From Patescibacteria group bacterium (lineage in GTDB: Bacteria; Patescibacteriota; Gracilibacteria; UBA1369; JAHJTR01): a stretch of 9,223 bases of DNA. This document shows, in pieces, positions 1 to 7,817 of the stretch. Each line of letters begins with the position of its first letter. Position 1 is the first letter of the stretch. The stretch is from NCBI GenBank assembly GCA_018829865.1, contig JAHJTR010000052.1, positions 1-9,223 on the forward strand, in the 5' to 3' direction. The notes beneath the pieces are model-generated. The model worked only from the letters and a program-made list of their open reading frames with translations, was not told the origin of the DNA and made no database searches. Made by a program: the position numbers and the translations under genes.

Positions 1-2255
1 AGCGATTCTTCAGTACCAAATTCAGCTTCCTGAGCTGCTAAAGCCGCAATTTCTTCAGGATTGGTTGTTACAATTTTATCCTCAGTATAAGAAGCAATCA
101 CCTGAATTGCAGCATGTTGATTACCCGCAAAGAATAATCCTTGCCCCACAGCAGAATTAAGCAACATATATTTTTCACCTTCCGTAAGATTAAACGCCTT
201 TGTTAAAACCTCCATAGAAGATGGCGACTGCTTAAGCAACGTTTGAATAGATGAATTAGTAATAATCGGCTTTCCGTATGGCGATTTCATAAAGTCATCA
301 ACATCCTGAGTAATTGTGGTAATACCCAACCAATATTTCCTGGCCCTCTTGACCAATCCAAATAAAAATTTCGCCGAATCCTCATGTTGCATCAAACTCC
401 AAGCCTCATCAATAACCAAAATCCTTTTTTTAAGTTCAGATTTAACTCTCCCCCAAATATAATTCAAAATAATATACATCGCTATTGGTCTCAGAGAATC
501 CTCAAGATCACGAATCGAAAACACCATCAATCCTTTATCAAGCTCAATATTTGTCGGCTTATTAAATATTCCGGCAAAAGTCCCTTTGGTATATTTCTCG
601 ACTTTCGTAGCCAAAGTATCAGCACCATCCATACCGGTCAAAATATCATAAAGATCTTCCATAGTAGGAGTATCAGATCCTTCATAAGAAATTTTATCCA
701 TAGTCATGCCTTTTACCGAATAAACGTCGATTAAGGCCTTATCAAGCATGGCATCCTCCTCAACACTAACATCACCAAGCATAAGTTTAAGTAAACCATG
801 CAAATTAATAATATTAGATCTAAGTAAATCACCGGGTTTCAAAGTCTCATCCTTAAGAGATTGAGGTAAATCAAAAGGATTAATTCGCTTATCACTATTG
901 AGAGAAACCTTTAAATAAGATCCCCCAACAACCTCACTAAGAGGTTCATATTCATTTTCAGGATCGATAATTATAACATCAGTCCCCATCATCAAACTTC
1001 GCAAAACTTCCAATTTAACACCGTATGATTTACCGGCACCTGATACCGCAAACATCACAGAGTTAGCATTCTCCAAAGAAAACCGATCAAAAATTATCAA
1101 ACTATCATTGTGTCGATTAAGACCGTAAAGAACCCCTTCATTTGAAGTTAATGTTGAAGAAGTAAAAGGAAAAGTAGACGAAAGAGGTGAAGTATTCATA
1201 TTTCTTACAACATCAACCTCATCAAAACACATTGGCAAAGTTGAATTAAACGCATGCTCCATCTGAAAATCAGCTCTTTTAGTAAGAACAAGCTTACCAC
1301 CAAGCAAACTCTCAATCTTCTTACTGATTTGCTCAAGGCTCTTTTCATTATCCGCATAAATCGTAAAATAAAGACCAAATTGAAACAATTTCTCTTCTCC
1401 TCGCTGCAATCTAACTCTTAAATCCTCAGCATCCTCAAGCGCAGTCTCAAGCCCCACATCACTAACAACACCCTTCGACTGATTCATATGAACCGAAGCA
1501 CTCATTTGAGTAACCTTTCGCCTCAAAGTATTCATTATCTTGCTGGACTCCATAGGATAAATATATTGAGAAACATCCAATATAGCCTCCATATTAATCA
1601 CGGGTGAAAGCCAATTGGTCTCAATAAATCTCGGATAAGAAAAAACATAAAAACTTCTCACAAACAAACCACCCAATCTCAAATATTTAAGGCTCGATTC
1701 AAAATATGATGGAGCGATCAAATCCCTAATGGATGCCACTCCTTCACGAAAAATTTTCTCAGCTTCAATAATTTGTTTCTTCTCTTCAGGACTCAATTTA
1801 GCCATATGCTCAGGACTTAAATCAAGTGTCCCGGCTAAATCAAATTTATGATTACCCTGAGTCGTCTCATTTTTTTTATTTGAGAAGAAAGAAAGCAAAT
1901 CCGTAAAACTTCCCTTTTTAGCAGAATCATCCTGTTTCAGTGACCCATTTTTATCCTCACCCGCATTCAACTCTTCACTATTTTTTTGATTATCCTTCTC
2001 GGGTAATTTATCACTATTCTCCTCTTTAGATTCAATTTTCTTATTTTTAGCTGCTTTTTTATTAGCTTCTGTCCGCTTTGTAAACCATTTGCGAACGCCT
2101 CCCAGAGACTTATCAACAAAATCACCAATCAAATCAGATTTCTTATTAATTGGCTTGCTATTAGCCACTTTAGGGTCAACCTCTTTAATAGATGAAGTTG
2201 ATTCATCAATCAGTCCATCCCCTTTCACTTGTTTTTTAATATTATCTTTAGGCAT
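1..2255 (-). CDS. VirB4/TraC-family type IV secretion ATPase (3' end outside window)
   Basis: Reading leftwards from ATG at 2255 the frame stays open for 751 codons to the window edge, so the C-terminus is missing, probably by little. VirB4/TraC ATPases energise type IV secretion or conjugative pilus machines at the inner face of the membrane. Residues 1 to about 130 are a Lys/Glu/Asn/Asp-rich, probably disordered extension. The conserved part starts near M151 (DLSPEHMAKLSPEEKKQ). The ATPase domain shows Walker A AVSGAGKS at 403-410, the TraC-like INPFDLP further on, Walker B ILVIDEAW at 612-619, and the motif ITQDVDDF around Q650 followed by SIQTLLKQ. Walker A has Ala instead of Gly at its first position, which the P-loop pattern allows. 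No membrane segment is evident. The start has AAAGGT two bases upstream and a promoter behind it. It is divergent from gyrA; partner genes (PrgI or VirB6 types) are not in the window. The family is certain; conjugation, DNA uptake or pilus role is not. Confidence 0.93.
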   Translation of the reverse strand, partial: MPKDNIKKQVKGDGLIDESTSSIKEVDPKVANSKPINKKSDLIGDFVDKSLGGVRKWFTKRTEANKKAAKNKKIESKEENSDKLPEKDNQKNSEELNAGEDKNGSLKQDDSAKKGSFTDLLSFFSNKKNETTQGNHKFDLAGTLDLSPEHMAKLSPEEKKQIIEAEKIFREGVASIRDLIAPSYFESSLKYLRLGGLFVRSFYVFSYPRFIETNWLSPVINMEAILDVSQYIYPMESSKIMNTLRRKVTQMSASVHMNQSKGVVSDVGLETALEDAEDLRVRLQRGEEKLFQFGLYFTIYADNEKSLEQISKKIESLLGGKLVLTKRADFQMEHAFNSTLPMCFDEVDVVRNMNTSPLSSTFPFTSSTLTSNEGVLYGLNRHNDSLIIFDRFSLENANSVMFAVSGAGKSYGVKLEVLRSLMMGTDVIIIDPENEYEPLSEVVGGSYLKVSLNSDKRINPFDLPQSLKDETLKPGDLLRSNIINLHGLLKLMLGDVSVEEDAMLDKALIDVYSVKGMTMDKISYEGSDTPTMEDLYDILTGMDGADTLATKVEKYTKGTFAGIFNKPTNIELDKGLMVFSIRDLEDSLRPIAMYIILNYIWGRVKSELKKRILVIDEAWSLMQHEDSAKFLFGLVKRARKYWLGITTITQDVDDFMKSPYGKPIITNSSIQTLLKQSPSSMEVLTKAFNLTEGEKYMLLNSAVGQGLFFAGNQHAAIQVIASYTEDKIVTTNPEEIAALAAQEAEFGTEES

Positions 2256-2287
2256 TTACCTTTATTTTTGGGTCAATAATTCTCTAT

Positions 2288-2316
2288 ATTATAACAAAAA
2301 AAGCCTTTTTATACAA
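2288..2316 (-). promoter_or_regulatory. Extended -10 promoter for the VirB4-like gene
   Basis: On the minus strand TTGTAT (2316-2311) is followed after exactly 17 bases by a perfect TATAAT (2293-2288), preceded by TG plus one base, which makes an extended -10 (TGTTATAAT). Transcription would begin near 2281 and leave a leader of about 26 bases containing AAAGGT just before the ATG at 2255. The -35 matches the consensus at only 3 of 6 positions; the extended -10 can compensate. Seen directly; function inferred. Confidence 0.6.
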
Positions 2317-2358
2317 CAATCCGGCAGCATTTTTCCTCTAGCCTTTTATTTATGCCTA

Positions 2359-2367
2359 TGCTACTAT
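2359..2367 (+). promoter_or_regulatory. Weak candidate extended -10 for gyrA
   Basis: TGCTACTAT has the TGn extension and matches TATAAT at 4 of 6 positions. No credible -35 lies 17 bases upstream. Transcription would begin near 2374 and give a leader of about 41 bases. It is the best plus-strand candidate I found in the virB4-gyrA intergenic region, but it is weak. TAAAAT at 2395-2400 is an alternative that would give a nearly leaderless mRNA. Confidence 0.22.
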
Positions 2368-2414
2368 ATCGTCGCTCTTAAAAACCGTTATTTGTAAAAT
2401 AAAATAAGTAAATT

Positions 2415-5006
2415 ATGGCTGAACAATCACAAATTCCCGACACACCAGATACACCGGAAAACAATAATAACGACGTACCTGATCAGAATAAAATAATAGA
2501 TGAAAAAACTACATTATTCCCTACTAACGTTTCTCCGAGACCGATTACGAAAGAAATGGAAGAAAGTTATCTTGATTATGCGATGAGCGTAATTGTTTCT
2601 CGCGCACTACCCGATGTCAGAGATGGCTTAAAACCTGTGCATAGACGTATTTTATTTGCCATGCATGCTTTAGGGCTAAAAAGCAGCGCCAAATTCAGTA
2701 AATCAGCACGTACGGTTGGTGAAGTAATAGCAAAATACCATCCACATGGAGATTCAGCGGTTTATGATTCATTGGTTAGAATGGCTCAAGATTTCTCACT
2801 CAGACATCCTCTGGTTAGAGGGCAAGGTAACTTTGGTTCAATTGATGGAGATAGAGCCGCTGCAATGCGATACACAGAATCCAAACTTGAAAAAATTACC
2901 GATTCCATGTTGGCAGATATAGAGAAAGAAACAGTTACCTGGCAAGACAACTACGACGGCACAATTCAAGAACCAACAGTCCTTCCGTCAAAGATACCTC
3001 AATTGCTTCTTAATGGTTCCATGGGTATTGCGGTGGGTATGGCCACAAATATTCCTCCACACAATTTAGGAGAACTTGTTGATGCCGTAATTCACCTTAT
3101 CGATACTCCCGAAGCCACAATTGAAGATTTAATGGAGTATATTAAAGGCCCCGACTTCCCTACTGCCGGTATTATGTATGATATTGAAGCTATTAAAACC
3201 ATGTATCTCACGGGAAGAGGTGGAGTAATACTCAGAGCAAAAGCAGCAATAGAAGAGAGAAAAAACGGAAAATTCGCAATCATAGTTAATGAAATCCCCT
3301 ATCAAGTAAATAAATCCAATCTTGTAAGCAAAATTGCCGATCTTGTTAGAGAGAAAAAAATTGTTGGCATATCTGATCTTAGAGACGAATCAAATAAAGA
3401 TGGAATTCGCGTAGTTATAGAGCTCAAGAAGGACTCCTATCCCAAAAAAATCCTCAATCAGCTATTTAAGCTGACTCAAATGCAAACCACTTTTAACATG
3501 AACCTAATTGCGCTTGTTGATGGGATTCAACCAAGGCTACTCAATCTCAAACAGGTTCTTGAATATTTCATCAAACATAGAATAGACGTAATTACTCGTA
3601 AAACAGAATTTGAACTAAGAAAAGCCAAAGCCAGAGCTCATATTTTAGAAGGATTAAAAATTGCTCTGGATAATATTGATGCCGTAATTGATACAATTCG
3701 CAAATCAGCAACAAAAGAAGAGGCAAATAAAGCATTAATGAAGAAATTTGGCCTCAGTCAATTACAGACGGAAGCCATTCTCGAAATGAGACTGCAATCG
3801 CTTGCCGGGCTGGAACGCCAAAAAGTCGAAGATGAATTAAAAGAAAAAATCGCACTTATTGCCGAATTAGAAAGTATTTTGGCAGATCCACAAAAAATAC
3901 TGAATATTATCAAAGACGAACTGATAGAAAGCAAAGAAAAATTTGATAATCCAAGGCTCACAAAAATCATCAAAAACGCAGTTAACAAGATCTCAACAAC
4001 AGATATGGTACCTGACGATAGAATGATCGTCTGCCTGACAAAAGCTAATTACATTAAAAGAGTCAGCCCCACCGTTTTCAAAATTCAACATAGGGGAGGT
4101 AAAGGAATTATCGGAGCGACAACCAAAAATGAAGATGAAATCAAAGAAATAATTGACGCCAACAATCTGGATGAAATGATGTATTTCACAAGTAAAGGGC
4201 GCGTATTTAAACTACCGGTATATGAAATTCCTCAAGGTTCCAGAACCGGCAAAGGTGTTGCCATTGTTAATTTGCTTAATTTAAGCGAAGGAGAGCGAGT
4301 ATCATCAATGTTCAAAGCTCCTAAAAAAGGAGATGAAACCGGATTCTTGTTTATGGCAACCGAAGGAGGTACCGTTAAAAAAACATCATTGAAAGATTTT
4401 GAAAACGTAAGAAAAAACGGCTTAATTGCAATTAAACTTAGAGAAAATGACTCTCTTGAGTGGGTAAAAGCCAGTCATGATGGTGATCATGTAGTATTGG
4501 TAAGTCTTAACGGCCAAAGCATAAGATTTGAAGAAAAAGACATCAGACCTCTAGGGCGAGCAAGCCAAGGAGTACGAGGAATGAAACTTAAAAAAGACGA
4601 TAAATTAGTAGACATGAGTATGCTCACCGGTCCCGAAAAAGATAAAAATCATCTACTTGTCGTCTGCGAAAATGGTCTGGGAAAAAGAACAAGCTTCAAA
4701 GATTATCGAATACAAAACAGAGGTGGTTCAGGCATAAAAACCTGCAATGTAACAGCAAAAACCGGTAAAATTGTCGGAGTATTAATTTTCCATGAAGACA
4801 ATAAAAACGATTTATTGATTCTCTCAAAAAATGGTCAAGCAATACGCCTAAATCCCGAAAAAATCCCACCAAGAGGAAGAGCAACTCAAGGAGTATATAT
4901 AATGAGGCTAAAAAGTGACGACAAAGTCGCATCAATCTCCTTCATTGAATATACTACCGGAGAAGAAATCACAGAAGAGAAAAAAGACGAACCAAAGCTT
5001 TTGTAA
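2415..5006 (+). CDS. gyrA: DNA gyrase subunit A
   Basis: 863 residues (E. coli 875, B. subtilis 821). GyrA is the DNA breakage-reunion subunit of the A2B2 gyrase, which introduces negative supercoils using ATP hydrolysed by GyrB. The conserved body begins at PRPITKEMEESYLDYAMSV (about 41-59), after an Asp/Asn/Pro-rich extension roughly 30 residues longer than in E. coli. YHPHGDSAVYD (108-118) holds S114 and D118, equivalent to E. coli S83 and D87 of the quinolone-resistance region and both of sensitive type. The catalytic tyrosine is Y153 in AAMRYTES. The C-terminal beta-pinwheel shows about six blade motifs: QHRGGKG at 558-564 (the GyrA box, usually QRRGGKG), then others near 607-614, 663-672, 712-720, 768-774 and 818-827. 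This pinwheel with its box favours GyrA over ParC. A short charged tail ends the protein. No Shine-Dalgarno precedes the ATG. gyrB is not in the window. Confidence 0.98.
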   Translation: MAEQSQIPDTPDTPENNNNDVPDQNKIIDEKTTLFPTNVSPRPITKEMEESYLDYAMSVIVSRALPDVRDGLKPVHRRILFAMHALGLKSSAKFSKSARTVGEVIAKYHPHGDSAVYDSLVRMAQDFSLRHPLVRGQGNFGSIDGDRAAAMRYTESKLEKITDSMLADIEKETVTWQDNYDGTIQEPTVLPSKIPQLLLNGSMGIAVGMATNIPPHNLGELVDAVIHLIDTPEATIEDLMEYIKGPDFPTAGIMYDIEAIKTMYLTGRGGVILRAKAAIEERKNGKFAIIVNEIPYQVNKSNLVSKIADLVREKKIVGISDLRDESNKDGIRVVIELKKDSYPKKILNQLFKLTQMQTTFNMNLIALVDGIQPRLLNLKQVLEYFIKHRIDVITRKTEFELRKAKARAHILEGLKIALDNIDAVIDTIRKSATKEEANKALMKKFGLSQLQTEAILEMRLQSLAGLERQKVEDELKEKIALIAELESILADPQKILNIIKDELIESKEKFDNPRLTKIIKNAVNKISTTDMVPDDRMIVCLTKANYIKRVSPTVFKIQHRGGKGIIGATTKNEDEIKEIIDANNLDEMMYFTSKGRVFKLPVYEIPQGSRTGKGVAIVNLLNLSEGERVSSMFKAPKKGDETGFLFMATEGGTVKKTSLKDFENVRKNGLIAIKLRENDSLEWVKASHDGDHVVLVSLNGQSIRFEEKDIRPLGRASQGVRGMKLKKDDKLVDMSMLTGPEKDKNHLLVVCENGLGKRTSFKDYRIQNRGGSGIKTCNVTAKTGKIVGVLIFHEDNKNDLLILSKNGQAIRLNPEKIPPRGRATQGVYIMRLKSDDKVASISFIEYTTGEEITEEKKDEPKLL

Positions 5007-5029
5007 ACTTAACCTTGCTATTATACAAT
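5001..5029 (+). promoter_or_regulatory. Candidate rpmE promoter overlapping the gyrA stop
   Basis: TTGTAA (5001-5006, including the gyrA stop codon) and TACAAT (5024-5029) are 17 bases apart and match the -35 and -10 consensus at 4 and 5 of 6 positions. Transcription would begin near 5036, leaving a leader of about 42 bases before rpmE. No terminator is visible after gyrA, so read-through into rpmE is also possible. Confidence 0.4.
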
Positions 5030-5077
5030 CTTTCTACTATTTTTGTAGGGCTATAAATTGATTATAAATCCAAGAAC

Positions 5078-5533
5078 ATGAAACAGAATATCCACCCCCA
5101 ATATCACAAGGACTCAAAGATCAAATGCGTCTGCGGCGCAACATTCGCAGTAGGTTCAACAAAAGGAGATATCGCTTCAGAAATCTGCAGCGCTTGCCAT
5201 CCTTTCTACACAGGCAAACAAAAACTTGTAGATACGGCCGGAAGAGTTGATAAATTCCGAGCAAAAATGAAAAAAGCTGAAGAATTAGCTGCTCAAAACA
5301 AGGACAAAAAAAAGAAGAGCAAGAAAAAGAAAATTGAAATTGAATACGTAGGAGACGAAGATAATAAAGAAACCAAGAAAAAGGACAGCTTTAAGAAAAA
5401 AGAAGAGAAAGTTGAAGCAAATATTATAGAAGAACCAAAAGAAGAAATCACAGAAAAACAAACCGAACAATCATCCACAGAAACGACAGAAGAGCAAAAA
5501 AATGAAAGTGAAGAGCCAACAGAAGACAAATAG
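5078..5533 (+). CDS. rpmE: Ribosomal protein L31 with long charged C-terminal tail
   Basis: Residues 1-67 are a complete zinc-type L31 (bL31), a large-subunit protein that bridges to the small subunit. The four cysteines are C17, C19, C37 and C40, in the contexts KCVCG and CSACHPF, followed by the signature HPFYTGKQK and GRVDKFR. Usual L31 length is about 70 residues; this one has 151. The extra 84 residues are low complexity: first Lys-rich (KKKKSKKKK near 97-105), then increasingly Glu/Thr/Ser-rich with an acidic end. No domain is recognised in the tail. The frame is uninterrupted and a strong terminator follows the stop directly, so the tail is part of the gene and not a misread of the next one. 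No clear Shine-Dalgarno precedes the ATG. The gene seems transcribable on its own, with a candidate promoter at the gyrA stop. Confidence 0.96.
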   Translation: MKQNIHPQYHKDSKIKCVCGATFAVGSTKGDIASEICSACHPFYTGKQKLVDTAGRVDKFRAKMKKAEELAAQNKDKKKKSKKKKIEIEYVGDEDNKETKKKDSFKKKEEKVEANIIEEPKEEITEKQTEQSSTETTEEQKNESEEPTEDK

Positions 5534-5540
5534 CGATAAT

Positions 5541-5567
5541 AAGGATAGAAAAATCTATCCTTTTTTT
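5541..5567 (+). terminator. Intrinsic terminator after rpmE
   Basis: A perfect 9-bp stem, AAGGATAGA (5541-5549) with TCTATCCTT (5554-5562), encloses an AAAA loop and runs into a T-tract ending at 5567. It begins 7 bases after the rpmE stop. It is the only convincing intrinsic terminator I see in the window. Confidence 0.88.
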
Positions 5568-5592
5568 AGTCTTTTGTAATCATTAAAAAATC

Positions 5593-6678
5593 ATGCCAGG
5601 AAGTAGCTTTGGAAATCTGTTTCGGATAACAACATTCGGTGAATCACACGGCAAAGCGATAGGCGTTATTATTGATGGCTGCCCGCCAAATTACAATATT
5701 GACAGCAAAAAACTCCAGGAAGAAATGGATAGGAGAAGACCCGGTGCCAGCAAAGTTACCACTCAAAGAAAAGAAGAAGATAAAATTGAAATCCTTTCAG
5801 GGATATTTGAGAATAAAACTCTCGGAACACCAATATCGATACTTATTCACAACCGCGATAATCGCCCGGACGACTACGACGAAATCAAGAATAAATTCAG
5901 ACCATCTCACGCAGATTACACTTATTTCAAAAAGTATGGTTTCTTTGATTATAGAGGAGGAGGACGCAGCAGCGCCCGCGAAACAGCCTCAAGAGTAGCA
6001 GCAGGTGCCATCGCAAAGCAAATACTTAAAACCAAAGACATAGAAATAATAGGCTACACAAAACAAATCTACGATATTTTTGCCCGCATCAAAGACCCAT
6101 CAAAAATCACACTCAAAGACGTCGAAAAAAACATCGTCCGATGCCCCGACCCCGATGCAGCCAAAGACATGGAAGAGTTAATACTAAACACAAAAGAAGA
6201 AGGAGACTCACTTGGCGGCATTGTTGAATGCGTCATCAAAAATGTACCAACAGGTTTAGGTGAGCCGGTTTTTGATAAATTGGAAGCTGAACTTGCCAAA
6301 TCCATGCTCTCAATTCCCGCAGTCAAAGGATTTGAAATCGGTTCAGGATTTTCAGCGGTTTATAAAAAAGGATCAGAACACAATGATATTTTTATCAAAG
6401 ATAACGAGCAAATCAAAACCACATCAAATAACTCCGGAGGTGTTCAAGGAGGAATAAGTAACGGCATGGATATTATCTTCAGAGTAGCATTCAAACCTAC
6501 AGCAACAATCAATAAAGAACAGAAAACAGTTAATACTAAAGGAGAAGAAACCAGCATCCATCCCAAAGGCAGACATGATCCCTGCGTTGTACCACGAGCC
6601 GTCCCCATCGTTGAAGCCATGAGTGCATTGGTAATTATAGACAATATCCTGATGCAGGAAACGAAAAAAATTAGCTAA
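5593..6678 (+). CDS. aroC: Chorismate synthase
   Basis: 361 residues, the usual bacterial length. It converts 5-enolpyruvylshikimate-3-phosphate to chorismate with reduced FMN, the last shikimate-pathway step. All family signatures are present: FGESHG (15-20, with H19), RPSHADYTY (103-111, with H106 at the same number as the catalytic His106 of E. coli), GGGRSSARETASRVAAGAIAK (122-142, flavin and phosphate binding), and RHDPCVVPRAVPIVEAM near the C-terminus. The start ATG lies 25 bases after the T-tract of the rpmE terminator and lacks a Shine-Dalgarno. The next ATG is M45, inside the conserved region, so this start is secure. The stop TAA shares its last A with the ATG of tgt. No other shikimate gene is present here, so whether the pathway is complete cannot be judged from this window. 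Confidence 0.98.
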   Translation: MPGSSFGNLFRITTFGESHGKAIGVIIDGCPPNYNIDSKKLQEEMDRRRPGASKVTTQRKEEDKIEILSGIFENKTLGTPISILIHNRDNRPDDYDEIKNKFRPSHADYTYFKKYGFFDYRGGGRSSARETASRVAAGAIAKQILKTKDIEIIGYTKQIYDIFARIKDPSKITLKDVEKNIVRCPDPDAAKDMEELILNTKEEGDSLGGIVECVIKNVPTGLGEPVFDKLEAELAKSMLSIPAVKGFEIGSGFSAVYKKGSEHNDIFIKDNEQIKTTSNNSGGVQGGISNGMDIIFRVAFKPTATINKEQKTVNTKGEETSIHPKGRHDPCVVPRAVPIVEAMSALVIIDNILMQETKKIS

Positions 6679-7817
6679 TGAGTTATAAATTCACAATTAA
6701 AAAAAAATCTTCAGAATGTTTTGCAAGAACAGGTCTTTTAAGTCTGCCTCACGGAAAAATCCAAACCCCTGTTTTTATGCCCTGTGGCACAAAAGCCACC
6801 GTCAAAACTCTATCCCCTGCTGATTTAGATACTCTTGGCATCGAAATAGCGCTAGCTAACACCTATCATCTCCATTTGAGACCGGGCGAAAATCTGATTT
6901 CCAAGATGGGAGGTCTGAATCAATGGATGAATTATCAAAAGCCATTACTTACCGATTCCGGCGGTTTTCAGGTTTTTTCACTCGGCAAAATGAATAAAAT
7001 TAATGATGAAGGAGTAACATTCAGATCCCATTTGGATGGCAAATTGATCAACCTAACTCCTGAAAAAGCAATAACTGTTCAAACAAAGCTTGGAGCCGAT
7101 ATTATAATGGCCTTCGATGAATGCGCCCCGGCCGATTGTGATTATCAATACGCTGTTAAAGCAATGAAACGCACGCACGCTTGGCTTAAAAAATGTGTTG
7201 CTCAAAATAAAAAGCTGGCAACCTCCAGAAAACACGAGCAATATCTTTTCCCAATCATTCAAGGAACAATACACGAAGATTTAAGATTGGAATCGCTGGA
7301 ATTTTGCGCCAAATACGCAAATCACGGCATAGCCATAGGCGGATTAAGTGTCGGAGAAAGCAAAAAAGATATGTATCACATCCTAGACATCCTAGCCCCA
7401 AATCTCCCACCGAAAATCCCCCATTACCTGATGGGTGTTGGCACACCCGAGGACATAATAAACGGAGTGGAAAGAGGGATTGATATGTTCGACTGCGTAT
7501 TACCAACACGACTGGCAAGACACGGAGCTTTTTGGAATGAAACAGGTCGCCATAATATCAAAGTGGAAAAAAATAAAGATTCAAACACACCTCTACAAAA
7601 GGATTGCAAATGCGCAGCCTGCAAAAACTTCACAAAAAGTTACCTAAGACATCTGTTTGTAGAGAAGGAAATTTTAGCTCTAAGGCTGCTAACAATTCAT
7701 AATCTCCATTTTTTACTGGAATTAACACGCAATATAAGACAAAGTATCACCGAGGACACTTTTAAAAAATTCAAGAAAAACTTCTTCACCAAATATAAAA
7801 TTGAAAAAAATCACTAA
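6678..7817 (+). CDS. tgt: tRNA-guanine transglycosylase (queuosine pathway)
   Basis: 379 residues, typical of bacterial TGT. The enzyme swaps guanine 34 of GUN-anticodon tRNAs for a 7-deazaguanine base. By comparison with E. coli and Zymomonas, D93 in TDSGGFQVFSL is the acid/base aspartate and D272 in MFDCVLPTRLARHG the nucleophile. FDEC (146-149), IIQG (193-196) and GGLSVGE (221-227) form the base pocket. Zinc ligands are C310, C312, C315 (CKCAAC) and H341. C149 and V225 are the bacterial-type residues associated with preQ1 use, where eukaryotic enzymes have Val and Gly. The ATG overlaps the aroC stop by one base and has no Shine-Dalgarno. An A9 run (6699-6707) lies in codons 8-10. The 3' end overlaps the next gene by 17 bases. 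Confidence 0.98.
   Translation: MSYKFTIKKKSSECFARTGLLSLPHGKIQTPVFMPCGTKATVKTLSPADLDTLGIEIALANTYHLHLRPGENLISKMGGLNQWMNYQKPLLTDSGGFQVFSLGKMNKINDEGVTFRSHLDGKLINLTPEKAITVQTKLGADIIMAFDECAPADCDYQYAVKAMKRTHAWLKKCVAQNKKLATSRKHEQYLFPIIQGTIHEDLRLESLEFCAKYANHGIAIGGLSVGESKKDMYHILDILAPNLPPKIPHYLMGVGTPEDIINGVERGIDMFDCVLPTRLARHGAFWNETGRHNIKVEKNKDSNTPLQKDCKCAACKNFTKSYLRHLFVEKEILALRLLTIHNLHFLLELTRNIRQSITEDTFKKFKKNFFTKYKIEKNH

Noticed and set aside
384..734. Plus-strand open frame of 116 codons
   Set aside because: It lies wholly antisense to the conserved Walker B region of the VirB4-like gene and its translation resembles no protein family; a shadow frame.
2089..2397. Plus-strand open frame of 102 codons ending just before gyrA
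   Set aside because: More than half is antisense to the 5' part of virB4 and the rest covers the divergent promoter region. The hydrophobic stretch comes from T-rich intergenic DNA.
2415..5006. ParC (topoisomerase IV subunit A) in place of GyrA
   Set aside because: The C-terminal pinwheel has about six blades and a near-canonical GyrA box, and the active-site region GSIDGDRAAAMRYTE is GyrA-like.
5034..5048. CTAC...GTAG hairpin in the rpmE leader as a terminator or L31 autoregulatory element
   Set aside because: Only four Watson-Crick pairs plus two G-T pairs; too weak, and no T-tract follows.
5285..5529. Minus-strand hydrophobic or Ser/Phe-rich open frames opposite the rpmE tail
   Set aside because: They are the complement of A-rich Lys/Glu codons, which reads as Phe/Leu/Ser. 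No start signal or promoter supports them.
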